A DNA stretch of 64,000 bases from Oxytricha trifallax (lineage: Eukaryota; Ciliophora; Spirotrichea; Sporadotrichida; Oxytrichidae): positions 121,215 to 185,214 of the forward strand of contig ARYC01017295.1 in the NCBI GenBank assembly GCA_000711775.1, given 5' to 3'. This document shows, piece by piece, positions 21,587 through 33,041 of the stretch. The notes below the pieces were generated by a model that ran no database searches, was not told the DNA's origin, and saw nothing but the letters and a program-made list of their open reading frames with translations. Position 1 is the stretch's first letter. Each line of letters starts with the position of its first letter. The translations under genes and the position numbers were made by a program.

Positions 21587-24500
21587 AGTCTTGGCTATTT
21601 CGAAATCTATACTAGAGAATAAATTATTTTTAAAATTGAGTTGGAAAATCATATCCCAAAAATAAATTAATGTCTGGTCTTAGTGGTGATAACAAAGAAA
21701 GTCTCCTATAATATGTTAAGTCAATCATTCAATTATCTTATAAATTCTAAATTAATGAAAACATATATGATAAGTTTCGTATGTGAGAAGTTGATAAGGA
21801 TGGAAGAGGATGGAACCCGGGATCCCATTGTCAATACATCCTTAAACTTAAGAGTTTTTATGATATTTTAGTGATAGTCTTACCTTGAACTCAAGTGTTC
21901 ACTCTACCAATTGGTAGGCTCTTGATGAAAATAGCTCATTATAATTATGATTGAAATAAGAAAAAGCATCAAATAAATTGATTTATTGTAGTTGATCCAT
22001 TAACTAAAATTTATTAAGCTATTTAACAAAATTAAGTTACTTTGGACAGCGATATGAAGTTATGATTAATGGGTTTTTTAGTATATTACACGCCTTGTCT
22101 AAGAAGGGGCGTTAAACTTTAATATTATAATTACTAAACTATTCTAAGTTTAAATGTACTAAATTATTATTTTAAGACCTTTGAATATTCTTACATTTAT
22201 CATGCAAGTGTCATAACTTTTTTTACTAAAATCACATATCTAAGTGTATAATATGAATAGAAATTGAAAATAAAATAATTACATTTAATTACTTTAAGGC
22301 TTTAAAATGAGAATGAAATAAGCCATTCAAAATAAAATTCAAATAAATATGTAGTTTAATGACCAGAGGCAAGGTAAACGAAACTCTAAATCTTCCAATG
22401 CTTTTCCAGTTAAAATTAATAGCAATAAAAATGACAGTAGTTATCATTGCAATTGTACATATAATTATAAATTTCCCTTATTTAACTGGATATATTTGTA
22501 AAATTTTATTCAATAAGAACCACATGTAAAAGCTAATGCAAAATCAAGATAAAAGTCATTTTATAAAAATTCCATAAAGCAAAAGCAATAGTATAGAATA
22601 TTTCTCTTAATTATCTCAAAATCAAGATATACTTAATTCGAAGTCTAAACAATTAGAGGACAATTAAATTCAATAAAATGAAATCAATTAAGTTAAGGCT
22701 AATGAATATTATATTAAGCATTCACTAAATTTTTATCATAAAAAAATGCTTTTTCTCTTAATTATCAGAAACAGAGAAATTAGAGCAATAATAATTATAG
22801 GTAGGTTAGTTCATATTTTAAAAATTAATTATGCAAATAATAATAAATAAGTGATTACTAAGATAGATAATTCACTCTTTGCTAAAATTTTAATGGGATA
22901 GCGGTCTTTTTTCTTTTTATTTCAATAACTCATAAAAATTTTCTTTATTTTTAGCTAATTCCCAGTCTCGTTTCACAAGCATGATATGATATTAATATTA
23001 AATTTAAATTTTAAAGTAAACTGCTAAACATCAGAACTTTAGCGAATTTTTTTCAGCTATGATCTAGATCTAAGCTTAACAACTGTGTCTTAATCAATAA
23101 TTTAAATTCTTAAAATGATTTGCAGATAATATAAGCAAGTTCTTGCAAAGCATATTGAAATAATGTTTTAGTATTTGATAAATATTACATCAATTATAAT
23201 TATAATTTCTTCTAATCTTAATAATTTCAATCTTAAAGTACCAATATGATAATGCTAGCTAATAAAATAAATTGGGTTTATAGTAGCATAATATTCTTAA
23301 TTAGTAAATAAAACAATATTTTTAAAAAAATTTAATAAAAAATAATAAAATTTCAATCTAAAATATTTTCAGCCACAAATAATTTTAAAATTATTCTTTG
23401 AATATTGACTAATATATTTATTTTTGCAATAGAAACAACTTTGTTAAGAAAAACAACAAAAATTAAATGAGAATATTTTTCAGGTCAAATACTTCATTGG
23501 ATAAGTACTAAGATCCAATAAATCAGCATTAAAATATGAAATAATCATTGATTATATAAAAGGGTCAAAGTCCTCTAACTCGCAGAAAGTAAGATTAAAA
23601 ATAAGGAAACTTAACTCGTGATCTTATTTTATTTATTACCAGGATATTTTATCAAATTTATTATTATTAAGTGTTAATCTCTAAATGAAGCAGTAGATAT
23701 ATTTAAGAAAGTATACTCAAATAGAAATTTAACCTAATATTAACTAATAAAGAGATCTTATATATGTAAATTTCAATAAATGTGAATCGATATATTAAAT
23801 ATTATCCTATTTCCATACCTCAAGTTGAATAAAGCCTATTCTCTCAATCTCCAGAAGACTATAATTTATAATACGAAAACTTGAAACAACTTAGGAAATA
23901 ACAAATTTCAAAGTCTAAGGATCTCTCTTTGCTCTTAAAGTACCATAAAAATTTAAATATAGGTCAAAATAATGCAAAAGCTATATCGCAAATACAAAAT
24001 AACCATTAGTTTGGATTTTTTATTCTTTATGCTAGGATGTAAAATGGATTGTCCTAGAGTAAGCCTCAATAGGATAGGATCAATATTATTTTTATAATTT
24101 AGATTGAGTGTGAATTTTTAAGGATCTTGAAGTACAATAAATTATAGAACTAACTATTAACTAATCAGAAACAATCTAAGATTTCGAAACAAAATTATTA
24201 ATTTTTATAATTTAAGCAAGATATAGCATGTTTAAGTTATTCACTTTAATATATTTAAACATCAAAGTAATTTAAATTTTATCTCTCCGACAAAAATAAA
24301 GCAAGTTGATGTTTCTAATTTTGATAGAATAGAAATAATAAACTTCAGAGAGGTGGGACACTAAAGTTTGTTGTATTAAGCAATTCATGATATTTTACAG
24401 TCAAGATAAATTGTCAGCTAAGAATGTACATGATAATGTTAAAGAAAAACAATTTAATAACAATTAAAATGTTTTATAATTCTTTTGGCATTTAGTTGTG

Positions 24501-24764
24501 ATTTCAAAATAATTACAGATCAAATTCAATCGGGAACTAAATTTATGTGCTATTTTACATTTAAGCTAAGAAAAATAAGTAATCCTTGATTTTTTCTTTA
24601 AATTATTTAAATTGTAAATTAATCTATCCATTATTTCACTTTAAATATTCTTCTTTAAAAATATGAATTCTAATTTGCCAAATCAGCTATTTTAGAATTT
24701 AAAGCAATAATTTAATGTGTCAATTTAAAATTTATTTGCTCAAAAATATAATGTTTTACAATAA
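21587..24764. other. Long AT-rich region without recognisable genes
   Basis: About 3.2 kb of AT-rich sequence between TBE-C and the coiled-coil gene. Apart from the tRNA-like stretch at 21795-21925 I find no gene, no terminal inverted repeat and no long coding frame. Likely germline-limited or intergenic DNA. Confidence 0.5.
21795..21925 (-). pseudogene. tRNA-like sequence or tRNA-derived repeat
   Basis: On the minus strand, CCAATTGGTAGAGTG resembles a tRNA D-arm with A box, and about 80 bases later GGGTTCCATCC resembles a T-arm B box. Spacing is too long for a plain tRNA, and neither the acceptor nor the T stem pairs well, so this is at best a degraded tRNA or a SINE head. It stands out as more GC-rich than its surroundings. 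Confidence 0.3.
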
Positions 24765-25583
24765 ATGGTCGCTTTAAATCGATGTGAATAATTTAGAATA
24801 AGTTATTTAGAACCAATCTCAACCATTACAAAATGAATTGAACAGACTCAAGGATAAATATAAAATCGTAGTAGATAAAGTGAATCAGAAATCAAATGAT
24901 ATATAAAAGTTAGCATTGCAAATAGAAGAGCTATAAAAATAGCTTTCCCTATCATAAATGAATGAAAAAGTGCAAGAAGACGAAAATTAAATACTTAAAG
25001 GGTACTTAGACGAGTTAGGCTTCTAAAATAGAGTTCGTTAAGACTGAGAGATAAGTTGAAGAGCAAACCTATAATACGAATGACTTAATGAATGACTCAT
25101 CTAAGAATTATTAAATCAAGCCATTGGACGATAGCAAAAACTACTATGAATAAGCAATCTAATTGAGGTAACGGAATCAAGGTAACATTCATATTACCAA
25201 CCCAAGTTTGGATGGAGATTTTAATCAAATCGCTAGTTAAGAGGAGATTAAGAGTTAAGAAATTGATGAGGAAATTGAAGAAAGGAGGCTTAAACTGTTA
25301 GCTGTTACATCAAACGACACTTAGCATATAGGATTAGATTATAAAAATTCACCACCGCCAATATAGAACAGAAGAACATCATAGACAACTCAGCTAGGTA
25401 GAAATATTAAGTCAGAGAACAAAGGAAGTAGAAATTTAACTTAGGAAGGAGATTAAGTAGCTTAAGTCTCTGTAAGATGATAAGTAATCTTAGTACAGTG
25501 ATAATTAGATGTCTCTCCCTTAGTACAGCTCCGGTACTATTTTAAATATTGCTGATATATCTGTATAATTAAAAATCAATTGA
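24765..25583 (+). CDS. Coiled-coil protein, unrecognised
   Basis: The candidate start at 24765 (MVALNRCEQF) changes frame almost at once into a long coiled-coil frame (LQNELNRLKDKYKIVVDK, LALQIEELQKQLSLSQMNEK). A second change near 25035 leads to VKTERQVEEQTYNTNDLMN, DEEIEERRLKLLAVTSND and a Ser/Asn-rich tail. A 22-nt GT-AG intron (GTAAGA...TCTTAG, about 25472-25493) is followed by YSDNQMSLPQYSSGTILN and a TGA at 25581-25583. The two frame changes may be IES borders or single-base errors. Probably a structural protein. Confidence 0.6.
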
Positions 25584-25715
25584 CAATTTCATTTATAATG
25601 AAAGCAGCAATCTCTAATTAAAAGTATAATTGGTTAATAAGCTTAGCAAGCTTAACATATATTTTGATTATTTTTTCAATAATCCAATTTATTTAAATTT
25701 AAACAATAAAAACGC

Positions 25716-27390
25716 ATGAATGGATACAAACCTCCAGTAATCATTTAATAGCATAAATCAGTGAGATATTCCCCAATAATATATAATATGAGAGAAATCC
25801 AAAATTGTGGAAGTGAGCCTTCAGATTACCCCCTTGAAAAATAGAATAATTTCTTTTCGGAAGCTTAAAGTAATTCTTCAACTTTAAAACCCATATTGTC
25901 ATAAAATGCTGATCATGATAAAAATGTTAATCCTTAAAAGATTTTTCAGAATAAATCTATCCAAAAGACCAGTAATTTAATAGAAAGTGAGCAATTTTGC
26001 ATTAAAATTTAGAGCAGCCCTTTAAGATAAAATTACAATGAGTCTAGTTTAGATCATCTAAGAAATTTAAATGATCAATACGAATATCAAAATAGTCAAG
26101 ATAGTAGCAATAGCTAAGAAGACAGCAAAATCATTGTGTAAAGGTCTTAGTATTCCCCTAAACCAGGAAAATTGGAAAATAGCATTGAGCAAATCATCTC
26201 AACTACAGAGATTAATAATGGAATTGGTTATTACATTGTTGATGGTCAAGCCATTTAGGGTAGGTTTGATATGTTTTATATGTAGCTATTAGATACTAAA
26301 CTAATTGAATAAATATATGATTGTTTACAATTGCACTTAAAATAATCCTATAATAAATAAGTTTATTCTAGTTTAAACAAGATAAAACAACAAGATGAGA
26401 CTTCAATAATATCTAAGATGTTTATCAACAATTTAATAACTCAAAGCAGAGTCAAGTTTTAGACTCAAAAGAAGATATTCTATTCATTTGTGCTGAGCTT
26501 GAAGACTTTTAAAAAACAAAATATTTTAATACATTTTACTCTGAAAGCAAGACTTAGAGTAACTAGCAAACGAAGCAATCTATTTTAATACCTAAGAAAT
26601 AGCACTTAGTAGACACTGACGAAGATGCAGATATATATCTTCAAACTAGAGATTTAACACATTTAATTTTTAAATAACAACATATTTAATTAATTGAGAT
26701 GCTGAAGGTCACGACAAGCATCAAGATTTCCATGAAGACTTTTTATCAAATTTAATTAATTATAAGATTAAAGACTTAATTAGTTAAAGAATCCCACGGA
26801 TATAACAAAAATAAGAAGAATCTTATTATAAATAAGATGAAGATATAGAAGAAGGAAATCTAGTAGATTTTCAAGACGAAGAAAATCCGCTAAAGTAAAG
26901 TCAAAGAGTAGCTCATTTGAAAAACATAAATAATTTGGCATTTAGGGTAAAATAGGATTAGAAATTGAGCAATTACTTCTCTTTGAATAATAAGCAGTCA
27001 AATATTCAGTCGGCCAATAGTAACAGAGATTTTGCAGTACTCAGTAAAGAAAAAGATATTCATTAAAATATTCGATGTGAATTAGAGCTAAAAATCCCAC
27101 AAAGCCACTATCAAAGTTAGAGTTAAAGGACTGTAGAAAAAGGAGAGATTTAAAACAAATATTACTAAACATATGATAACAATTACGTGAGTATGAGGAA
27201 TTAAGTCACTCCAAGCAGTTAATAGTAAAATTATTCTAAAAATTCTATAAATATGACTTGCAGTCCAGACAGAAGTGTAAACAAGGGGTGGAAAGTTAAG
27301 GAAATAAATTAACAGACAATAAATAATAAGTAGACTTTATTTGGCTTTGATAAAGTAGTTAGATCTGGTACTCCTATTAATATATAGTGA
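25716..27390 (+). CDS. Low-complexity Ser/Asn/Gln-rich protein, unrecognised
   Basis: Starts MNGYKPPVIIQQHKSVRYSP and stays open for about 200 codons (LDHLRNLNDQYEYQNSQ, EINNGIGYYIVDGQAIQGRF, LLDTKLIEQIYDCLQLHL). After a frame change near 26400 it reads QVLDSKEDILFICAELEDF and TDEDADIYLQTRDLTHLIF. A change near 26695 leads to an acidic then basic tail (DEDIEEGNLVDFQDEENPL; MTCSPDRSVNKGWKVKEI) and TGA 27388-27390. Only the breaks are uncertain; composition is clearly coding. No domain is recognised. It lies about 130 bp downstream of the coiled-coil gene on the same strand. Confidence 0.62.
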
Positions 27391-28454
27391 ATAAACAAAA
27401 TAATTTTATTATCTTTTAATTTTAATTTCATAATAGCAATCATAAAATAATTATACTTTAAACTTAATAAATGCAAAACTTCTTAATTAAAAGACTTGAT
27501 GAACTAAATAAAAAAATACAAAATTTTAAATAACGGGAAATATATTATTATTGCTAAAATATAATTGATTTTGGAAAATTAATTAAAATTAGAATTAATA
27601 TAAATCACATAATACTGGCAGTTAAATGTGGCCAATTTGAACGATCATGGGCTCATTTTATAGGGAACTCAAAAAGAGTTGGACTTTAATATTTACTATT
27701 TTATCGCATCCCTAGAGTGAGTTAACTCCACTTTAATTGAATGCCTCTAAATCATTAAAATATTCCTTCCAATTAAACTCGAGTTTACTAGCTCCAGGAT
27801 GAGATAAAATAGTACTGTTAATTGTAAAGTCCAGCTTTTTTTAATTCCCTATTAAATGAGCCTAAGATCGTTCGAATTGATCAACTCTAACTGCCAGTAT
27901 TTTGATTCATATTAAATTTAATTTTAATTAATATCCCAAAATAAATTATATTTTAGCAATAATATCACTTTGAATTTTGACCAAACTGCTTCTTAAAACA
28001 TTCATCAACTTAATTTAATCATATTTTTTTGTAAAACGTTTCTCAATTTTAATCGCTATGCATTATATTTAATAAAAAGAGAATAAATTATTCATATCAA
28101 ATAAACCTCGGAAAGTACTTTTCAAAGAAATGAGCATTATGGGAACCAATAAAATTAGAATTTTACAAAAGTTGCATTGTATTCACAAAACATTTTACTT
28201 TGCATTCTTTAGTACTTTTCACTTTCCCCAAACTTAATTGTACTTTATTATTATGAGTGATTATAAATTAGTTTTAGATTTAGACTTATATTGAGACAAA
28301 TTAATTTGGTTAAAAAAGATCGCAAAATATTGCAAATTTGAGAATTTTGCATAAAGAATGCAAAATGGCTTAAAGAATTTTAATTTAAGCTTATAAATTA
28401 AGAATACTAAGAATCACTCTTAGAAGTTTTTATTTAAGTTATATATATGGATCC
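27391..28454. other. Spacer holding foldback copy 2
   Basis: Between two genes that converge here (plus-strand gene ending 27390, minus-strand lipocalin ending 28455). It contains the foldback element at 27546-27964; the rest is AT-rich with no coding signal. Confidence 0.5.
27546..27964. mobile_element. Foldback element, copy 2
   Basis: 419 bp with terminal inverted repeats TATTATTGCTAAAATATAAT at the left and the inverse at the right. Inner arms are degenerate reverse complements (CTATTTTATCGCATCC against GGATGAGATAAAATAG). It shares CAGTTAA, GGCCAATTTGAACGATC and the TTATCGCATCC core with copy 1. No protein is encoded. Arm divergence marks it as older than copy 1. Confidence 0.85.
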
Positions 28455-29182
28455 TCATTCATAGATGCATGAACCACATTGAACAGTTTGATATAGGTTG
28501 GCATATGCATCATTGCCTGGCAAGTTATCGGTGATGGTTTACTTTCTTGAGGTAATATCTCCAGCACTCATGGTTTGTGCTCTGCCCAATACCCACACTA
28601 TTTCACTCTTGAACAATCCAAATAGGAAATTATTAATAAAAAGAAAGTCTATTTCAGGTATATGATAGAGATGGGAATAATGGTTTAATAAATTAGTGCA
28701 AGAATGCACGATAGCGTAATTAGTGTAGTCTGTGTCGAGAACGTTATAGTTACCAGTTTGGATGTAAAATTGATCGAACTTTACTTTGCATTATGATCTC
28801 TTGCAGTTTGCTTGCCCTCTGATAGTAAAGTATAAAATAATAATCTTTTATAAGAAAATAGTGCTTAGAAAGTTGTCATTAAGGTTCACACCATAGTTAT
28901 AGACTAAGACATTTTATTTCCCTTAAACATAAATGTATAATTTAGAGACTATATTGTCTGTAATCTTTCCATATTTTGCCACCACACAGTCAAACTAACC
29001 ATCACAGTTATTTAAAAAGAAAATATTTCTAAATTAAGTTTAGTTCCCTTTTCAAATGAATTTTCCTCAACTCTCATGATTTCATACCATTTTAATAAAT
29101 ATCATCATAATAAACACCATCTTCCAATATATTATGCTGGATTGAAGTTGCTCATATAGTCTACTTGAGCACATGAACCCAT
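28455..29182 (-). CDS. Lipocalin-family protein, split by at least three IESs
   Basis: Removing short IESs gives MGSCAQVDYMSNFNPAQY then the lipocalin signature GRWYEIMRVEENSFEKG, CDGQFDCVVAKYGKITDN, VLVYNYGVNLNDNFTIRG, GNYNVLDTDYTNYAIVHSC and EIVWVLGRAQTMSAGDITSR, ending ANLYQTVQCGSCIYE at TGA. These match the GxW strand, the internal D-Y-x-Y-A strand and the (V/I)WxLxR motif of apolipoprotein D-like lipocalins. Lipocalins bind small hydrophobic ligands in a beta barrel. Three IESs are resolved (30, 42 and 63 bp); a fourth junction near 29030 is unresolved. A signal peptide is not clear; an in-frame extension upstream exists. Confidence 0.85.
28627..28689 (-). other. IES of 63 bp in the lipocalin gene, pointer AAATTA
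   Basis: The direct repeat AAATTA occurs at 28627-28632 and 28690-28695. Removal of 63 bp joins HSCTN to FLFGLFKSEIVWVLGR, the spacing expected for lipocalins. Length is a multiple of three and it has no in-frame TGA, so retention would not stop translation. Confidence 0.7.
28827..28868 (-). other. IES of 42 bp in the lipocalin gene, pointer AAAGT
   Basis: The direct repeat AAAGT occurs at 28827-28831 and 28869-28873. Removal joins VNLNDNF to TIRGQANC. It is also a multiple of three without in-frame TGA. Confidence 0.65.
29087..29116 (-). other. IES of 30 bp in the lipocalin gene, pointer ACCAT
   Basis: The direct repeat ACCAT occurs at 29086-29090 and 29116-29120. Removal of 30 bp restores the diagnostic GRWYEI motif exactly at the junction; without removal the frame reads a TGA inside the IES. 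Confidence 0.85.
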
Positions 29183-30823
29183 AGAATATATTTACGTATG
29201 ACTTAATTAAATAATGTCATTGAATATCTTGCTGAATGACCTTGCATGTTTAGTAAAATGCCTCCTACTAGCAATAGGTTGATAATATATTAAATCCATA
29301 ATATAGATAAATGATATTAGAGATCTTTTTAATCATCTTTTAGTATTTGTGATTGTTGGTTTACAAATTAATTAATTATATTTCTTAATTAGTCTGAGCT
29401 TAAATTAATCATATCGCTACCTAATTAAATTGGAAATCATTTGGTTAAAATGTATTGCTTACTATTTTTGTAGCAGCATTTATATATTTAATGTATTTAT
29501 ATCGATCTTGTATATACATTTCCCATTAATCTTAAATTATTTAAAAAATGTATCAAAAAACCATTCCAAATCTGAAAAATTAATAAATTCCTATCTATTT
29601 TGGCAAAATAAATTTAAATTGATTTAATTTACTAGTATTTAAATGCATAAACAAACTTTATCACATTTTAATACTCAGAGGTATAGTTACTATAAACATA
29701 TCATTAAAAACTTCAATCTACTTTTCAATAATTAAATAAGTTTTTTCAATTTAATAGTCTTCTTATTGATGTCAGTTTATTTTATAAGCTCGATGAGAGC
29801 AAATTGTACCAACAGTCGGAAAGTCTATTTAATCTTAAAATAAATATTGTTTAAAAATTAATGTAAAATATGCAGAAATAATAAAAATAAACCAAATTAT
29901 TGAAATTGAAAGCTGCTTTTCATTCAATATGATGTAATTTGCAAAAATAAATCTAAAAATTATTTTAAGGGAGGAGAAGTTGTCCAACACGACTTAGAAT
30001 AAGCAGAAAAAACTGCAGATAAATGTGCATAACCATTAAACATGACTATGATTGAGAGTAAACTTTTTAAATATAAATCCTGTGTTTAGATTCATATTTA
30101 TTTTTAATTTAAATCCATTCTTACATTTCTTTTTTTTTAAAAAAAACTTCATCATGATTCCAAAATATAAATTCTTCTTAAGTTTCCAATTTAATCAATC
30201 TGAAATATATAATTAAATTAATTTAGGATTTTTCTTACTGGGCATCTATCCAGCAATATCATAGTAAAATTAAATTTATGTAGCAATATTATCAATAAAT
30301 TCTTTATTTTTATTAATCTAATGATCTCTTTAACAGTATAACAAAGAATCTAAAATCAAAATCTTTTTATTATGTTGTTTAAAATTTTATAATTTTTGTA
30401 AGTTTTTTATCAATTAAATTTTTTAAAAAAAAAGACAGCAATAAAATTAAAAAGTTTTTTTGACCAAGTTTATCTTTAAAAAATAGTTAAGTCAATTTTT
30501 TAGGTATTCATTCATAAGCGCATAACCTACCTTAAAAAGCTTTGAAAATCTTGACATCAGGAATTTATCATCTCCCTTACTTTCATTATTTACTTTCTTA
30601 TCAAAACAACGGAGTCATTCGTTTTAAGATCTACAAAAAATCTACATAATCTCATCTCTAATAGTCCATAAAGGTTATTAGAGTATCAGTTAGCATCTGC
30701 GCTTTTTAAGTAGTCAGTATCTATCACATATTAGGGTTCTCTTGCAGTATGCTTTTCCTTTGTTAAATAAAACAAATTTAATTTAACTATTGGGATGATG
30801 ATTTCTTTCAATATATTCTTGCT
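29183..30823. other. AT-rich region, no gene found
   Basis: Extremely AT-rich from 29300 on. I see no coding-like frame under the ciliate code beyond chance length, and no repeats. It should hold the promoter and perhaps an upstream signal-peptide segment of the lipocalin gene near 29183-29340. Confidence 0.45.
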
Positions 30824-31013
30824 CATCATATCGCCTTGAGGAGAGGGGCCTCAAGGCCGAGGTCTGAATCCCATAGTGTTGTAAAAGGGGTGTCCGGCTT
30901 TGCACCCAGACTTATGAGTCTAGTCGCTTAAGCGACCTCTCCTTCATAGTCACTAGGCTTTCTGCTTCAGTAAGGTGAGAGCACCTAAAGATCACTGATA
31001 GCGAGCATCCACA
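30824..31013 (-). mobile_element. SINE-like 190-bp GC-rich insertion with 13-bp flanking repeats
   Basis: The GC-rich block is flanked by GATTTCTTTCAAT (30811-30823) and GATTTTTTTCAAT (31014-31026), a 12/13 match expected of a target duplication. It holds several strong hairpins: a 9-bp stem closed by AGAGGGG (GCCTTGAGG / CCTCAAGGC), GTCGCTTAAGCGAC, and AGACTTATGAGTCT. On the minus strand the 3' end carries GGCCTTGAGGCCCC, very like the 3' tail of the element at 57410-59052 (GGCCTTGAGCCCC). On the plus strand GGTCTGAATCC resembles a tRNA B box. No ORF. Confidence 0.55.
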
Positions 31014-31841
31014 AGATTTTTTTCAATCAAAATCAATTTTTACTGTAATAAATAAATCTAATTTCATATATATATATGCTTTTTATCACACCAATTAATT
31101 TTAGCTATTTCCTTAAACAAGACAGAATTGTACAAAAAGCAGTTATAATTAATTAAAAATCAAAAAGTTTTCAAATTACTTAAATGCCTTTTCCAATGGG
31201 ATTACCTTTCTATTTAAATTTCAGATCATTTGAATATAAACTCAAAATAAATTAAATTTTAAAATTGAATTTTCCACCATTTCTAGAATCACAAAAGTCT
31301 TCTATTAATAAATAATAAAAACCTATTCTATATTAAATTAATAAATTGTTTTAAAAAAATTATAGATTAATTTATTTATTATATTTTACAGCCTTAGTTT
31401 TCCTAATACTAACAAAGTCGATTATTTAAGATGATATTTAGATATTTATTTTAATTTAAAGAGTCCAAATCTTTTATACTTTTTAAATGATTTAAAAATT
31501 CTTAGTTTAGGATTAATAAAACTAATTTCATTTAGCGTTAATTTAAATTAAACCATAAATTAAATCCAAAAAGATTTTTGCTATACTTTATTAAATTTAC
31601 AAATTAAATATTTTTATTTAATTGCAAGAAGAAAATGTGATAAAATTGCAAATTATTATTCAAATTAAATAATTCTGATTAGTTTCTTATTTTTAATGCT
31701 AGAATTTCAAATTACTGATAACCTTTAAAAAGGTAATATATCATATACTTTGGCTTCCAATTATTAAAGGTTTTTCTTATTATCGATTAATATACTTAAT
31801 GCAAAATAAATTTGAAATATTTATTTAATATGTCTCCTATT
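31014..31841. other. AT-rich region up to TBE-D
   Basis: Low-complexity AT-rich sequence; no coding frame, RNA gene or repeat recognised. Confidence 0.45.
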
Positions 31842-31952
31842 TAAAACTCTAAAACCTCTTCAGTAGTTTGATTGAGTTTTTGTTTGAAAAAAGGTTGCAA
31901 TAAACGCATACTTTTATTAGGGTTTTAATAGGGTTATGAAGTGGATTAGGGT

Positions 31953-33035
31953 TATAATATTAGAATTTTAAGCGATTATATAAGAGGTTTGGGGTGTGTT
32001 TATGACAGTGAGTATATAGATTTACTTGTTGAGTTGCGTTATGGGTGTAATGAATATAGCGACTAACTCAAACCAATACTTAATTACACTTCTATAGCGC
32101 GAGATTGTTACACAAATCTGTTGCTACAGTTAGGTCCCACTGTTTATTAGCATTGAATTTAAAGAGATAGCAATTAAATTCTAAGTCTAAGAGACCTTAA
32201 AAGTATTAGCAACATTATATTGACTTTCTTATTAAAAGATAAGACTCTGAAATACTGGGCTCATTTCTCTTTAGCTTAAAGTGTTGTGATGTTTCATCGC
32301 AAATTTCCTGAGCTGCACATCTCTTATTAATCTATAGCCAACATTTAAAAAAAGAATGGAATATCTTACAAGACAGTCAATCGAATTAAGAGAGTGATTG
32401 ACATTACTATTCTATTTTATAAGAATAATTTAAATTACATATTTGATTAGATGCAGAGAGCTTAAGAGCATGGTATTAAGTTCATCCACACTGATGAAGA
32501 AGCCGTATTAAATTTCAATACCTTTATATTGAAGTCTTGGTATAAAAGGTACAGCAACATCGAAGTTTATGATTAAAGTGTTAAGATTCAAACTCATGCT
32601 ATTCTTGGAGGAATCAGTGAAGATAATGGGCTTGAGACTTATGTTATTCATCCACGCTCAATTAAGACTGAATAATATATAAAGTTCTTACAATAACTCA
32701 GAGATAAGTATGCTGAATAAGAGATCATATTGTTTTTTGATAACTTATCAGTGCACAAAACTAAAGACTCAAGGAAAGAACATGAAAGATTAAACATAAC
32801 TTTTTTATTCAATGTTTCTTACAGCCCTCAATTTAATAAAATTGAGTTTTATTTTGGGCCTATTGAAAGGCGACTACAAGAAACTTCTGCTATACCACTT
32901 GATGCACGATTTAACTATAGACACTGTAGATTTTATAAGAGTGCTGCTAAGAGAGTCAGCGATGAAAAAGCTAAAGTGTGCGCAAGAGAAGGGAGATCTT
33001 GTGTTTATAAATAAGTTTTAGATTTAAACGATTGA
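31953..33035 (+). CDS. TBE-D transposase (DDE), damaged
   Basis: The frame from about 31953 reads YDSEYIDLLVELRYGCNEYS, with no clear ATG in frame. The core shows FIHTDEEAVLNFNTF, ILFFDNLSVHKTK and SPQFNKIEFY. TGG in the motif LKYWAHF is intact here. Indels near 32107 and 32860 shift the frame; after the second the C-terminus continues as KKLLLYHLMHDL and IDTVDFIRVLL to TGA 33033-33035. Six bases separate it from the 22-kDa stop. Confidence 0.87.
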
Positions 33036-33041
33036 ATAAGT

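Noticed and set aside
22000-24760. Many open frames of 60-100 codons under the ciliate code
   Set aside because: With TGA as the only stop and this AT content, frames of that length arise by chance; composition is not protein-like.
30833-30950. Functional tRNA in the GC-rich block
   Set aside because: Several hairpins have 4-base loops and the arms do not fit a cloverleaf; the flanking repeats fit a retroposed element better.
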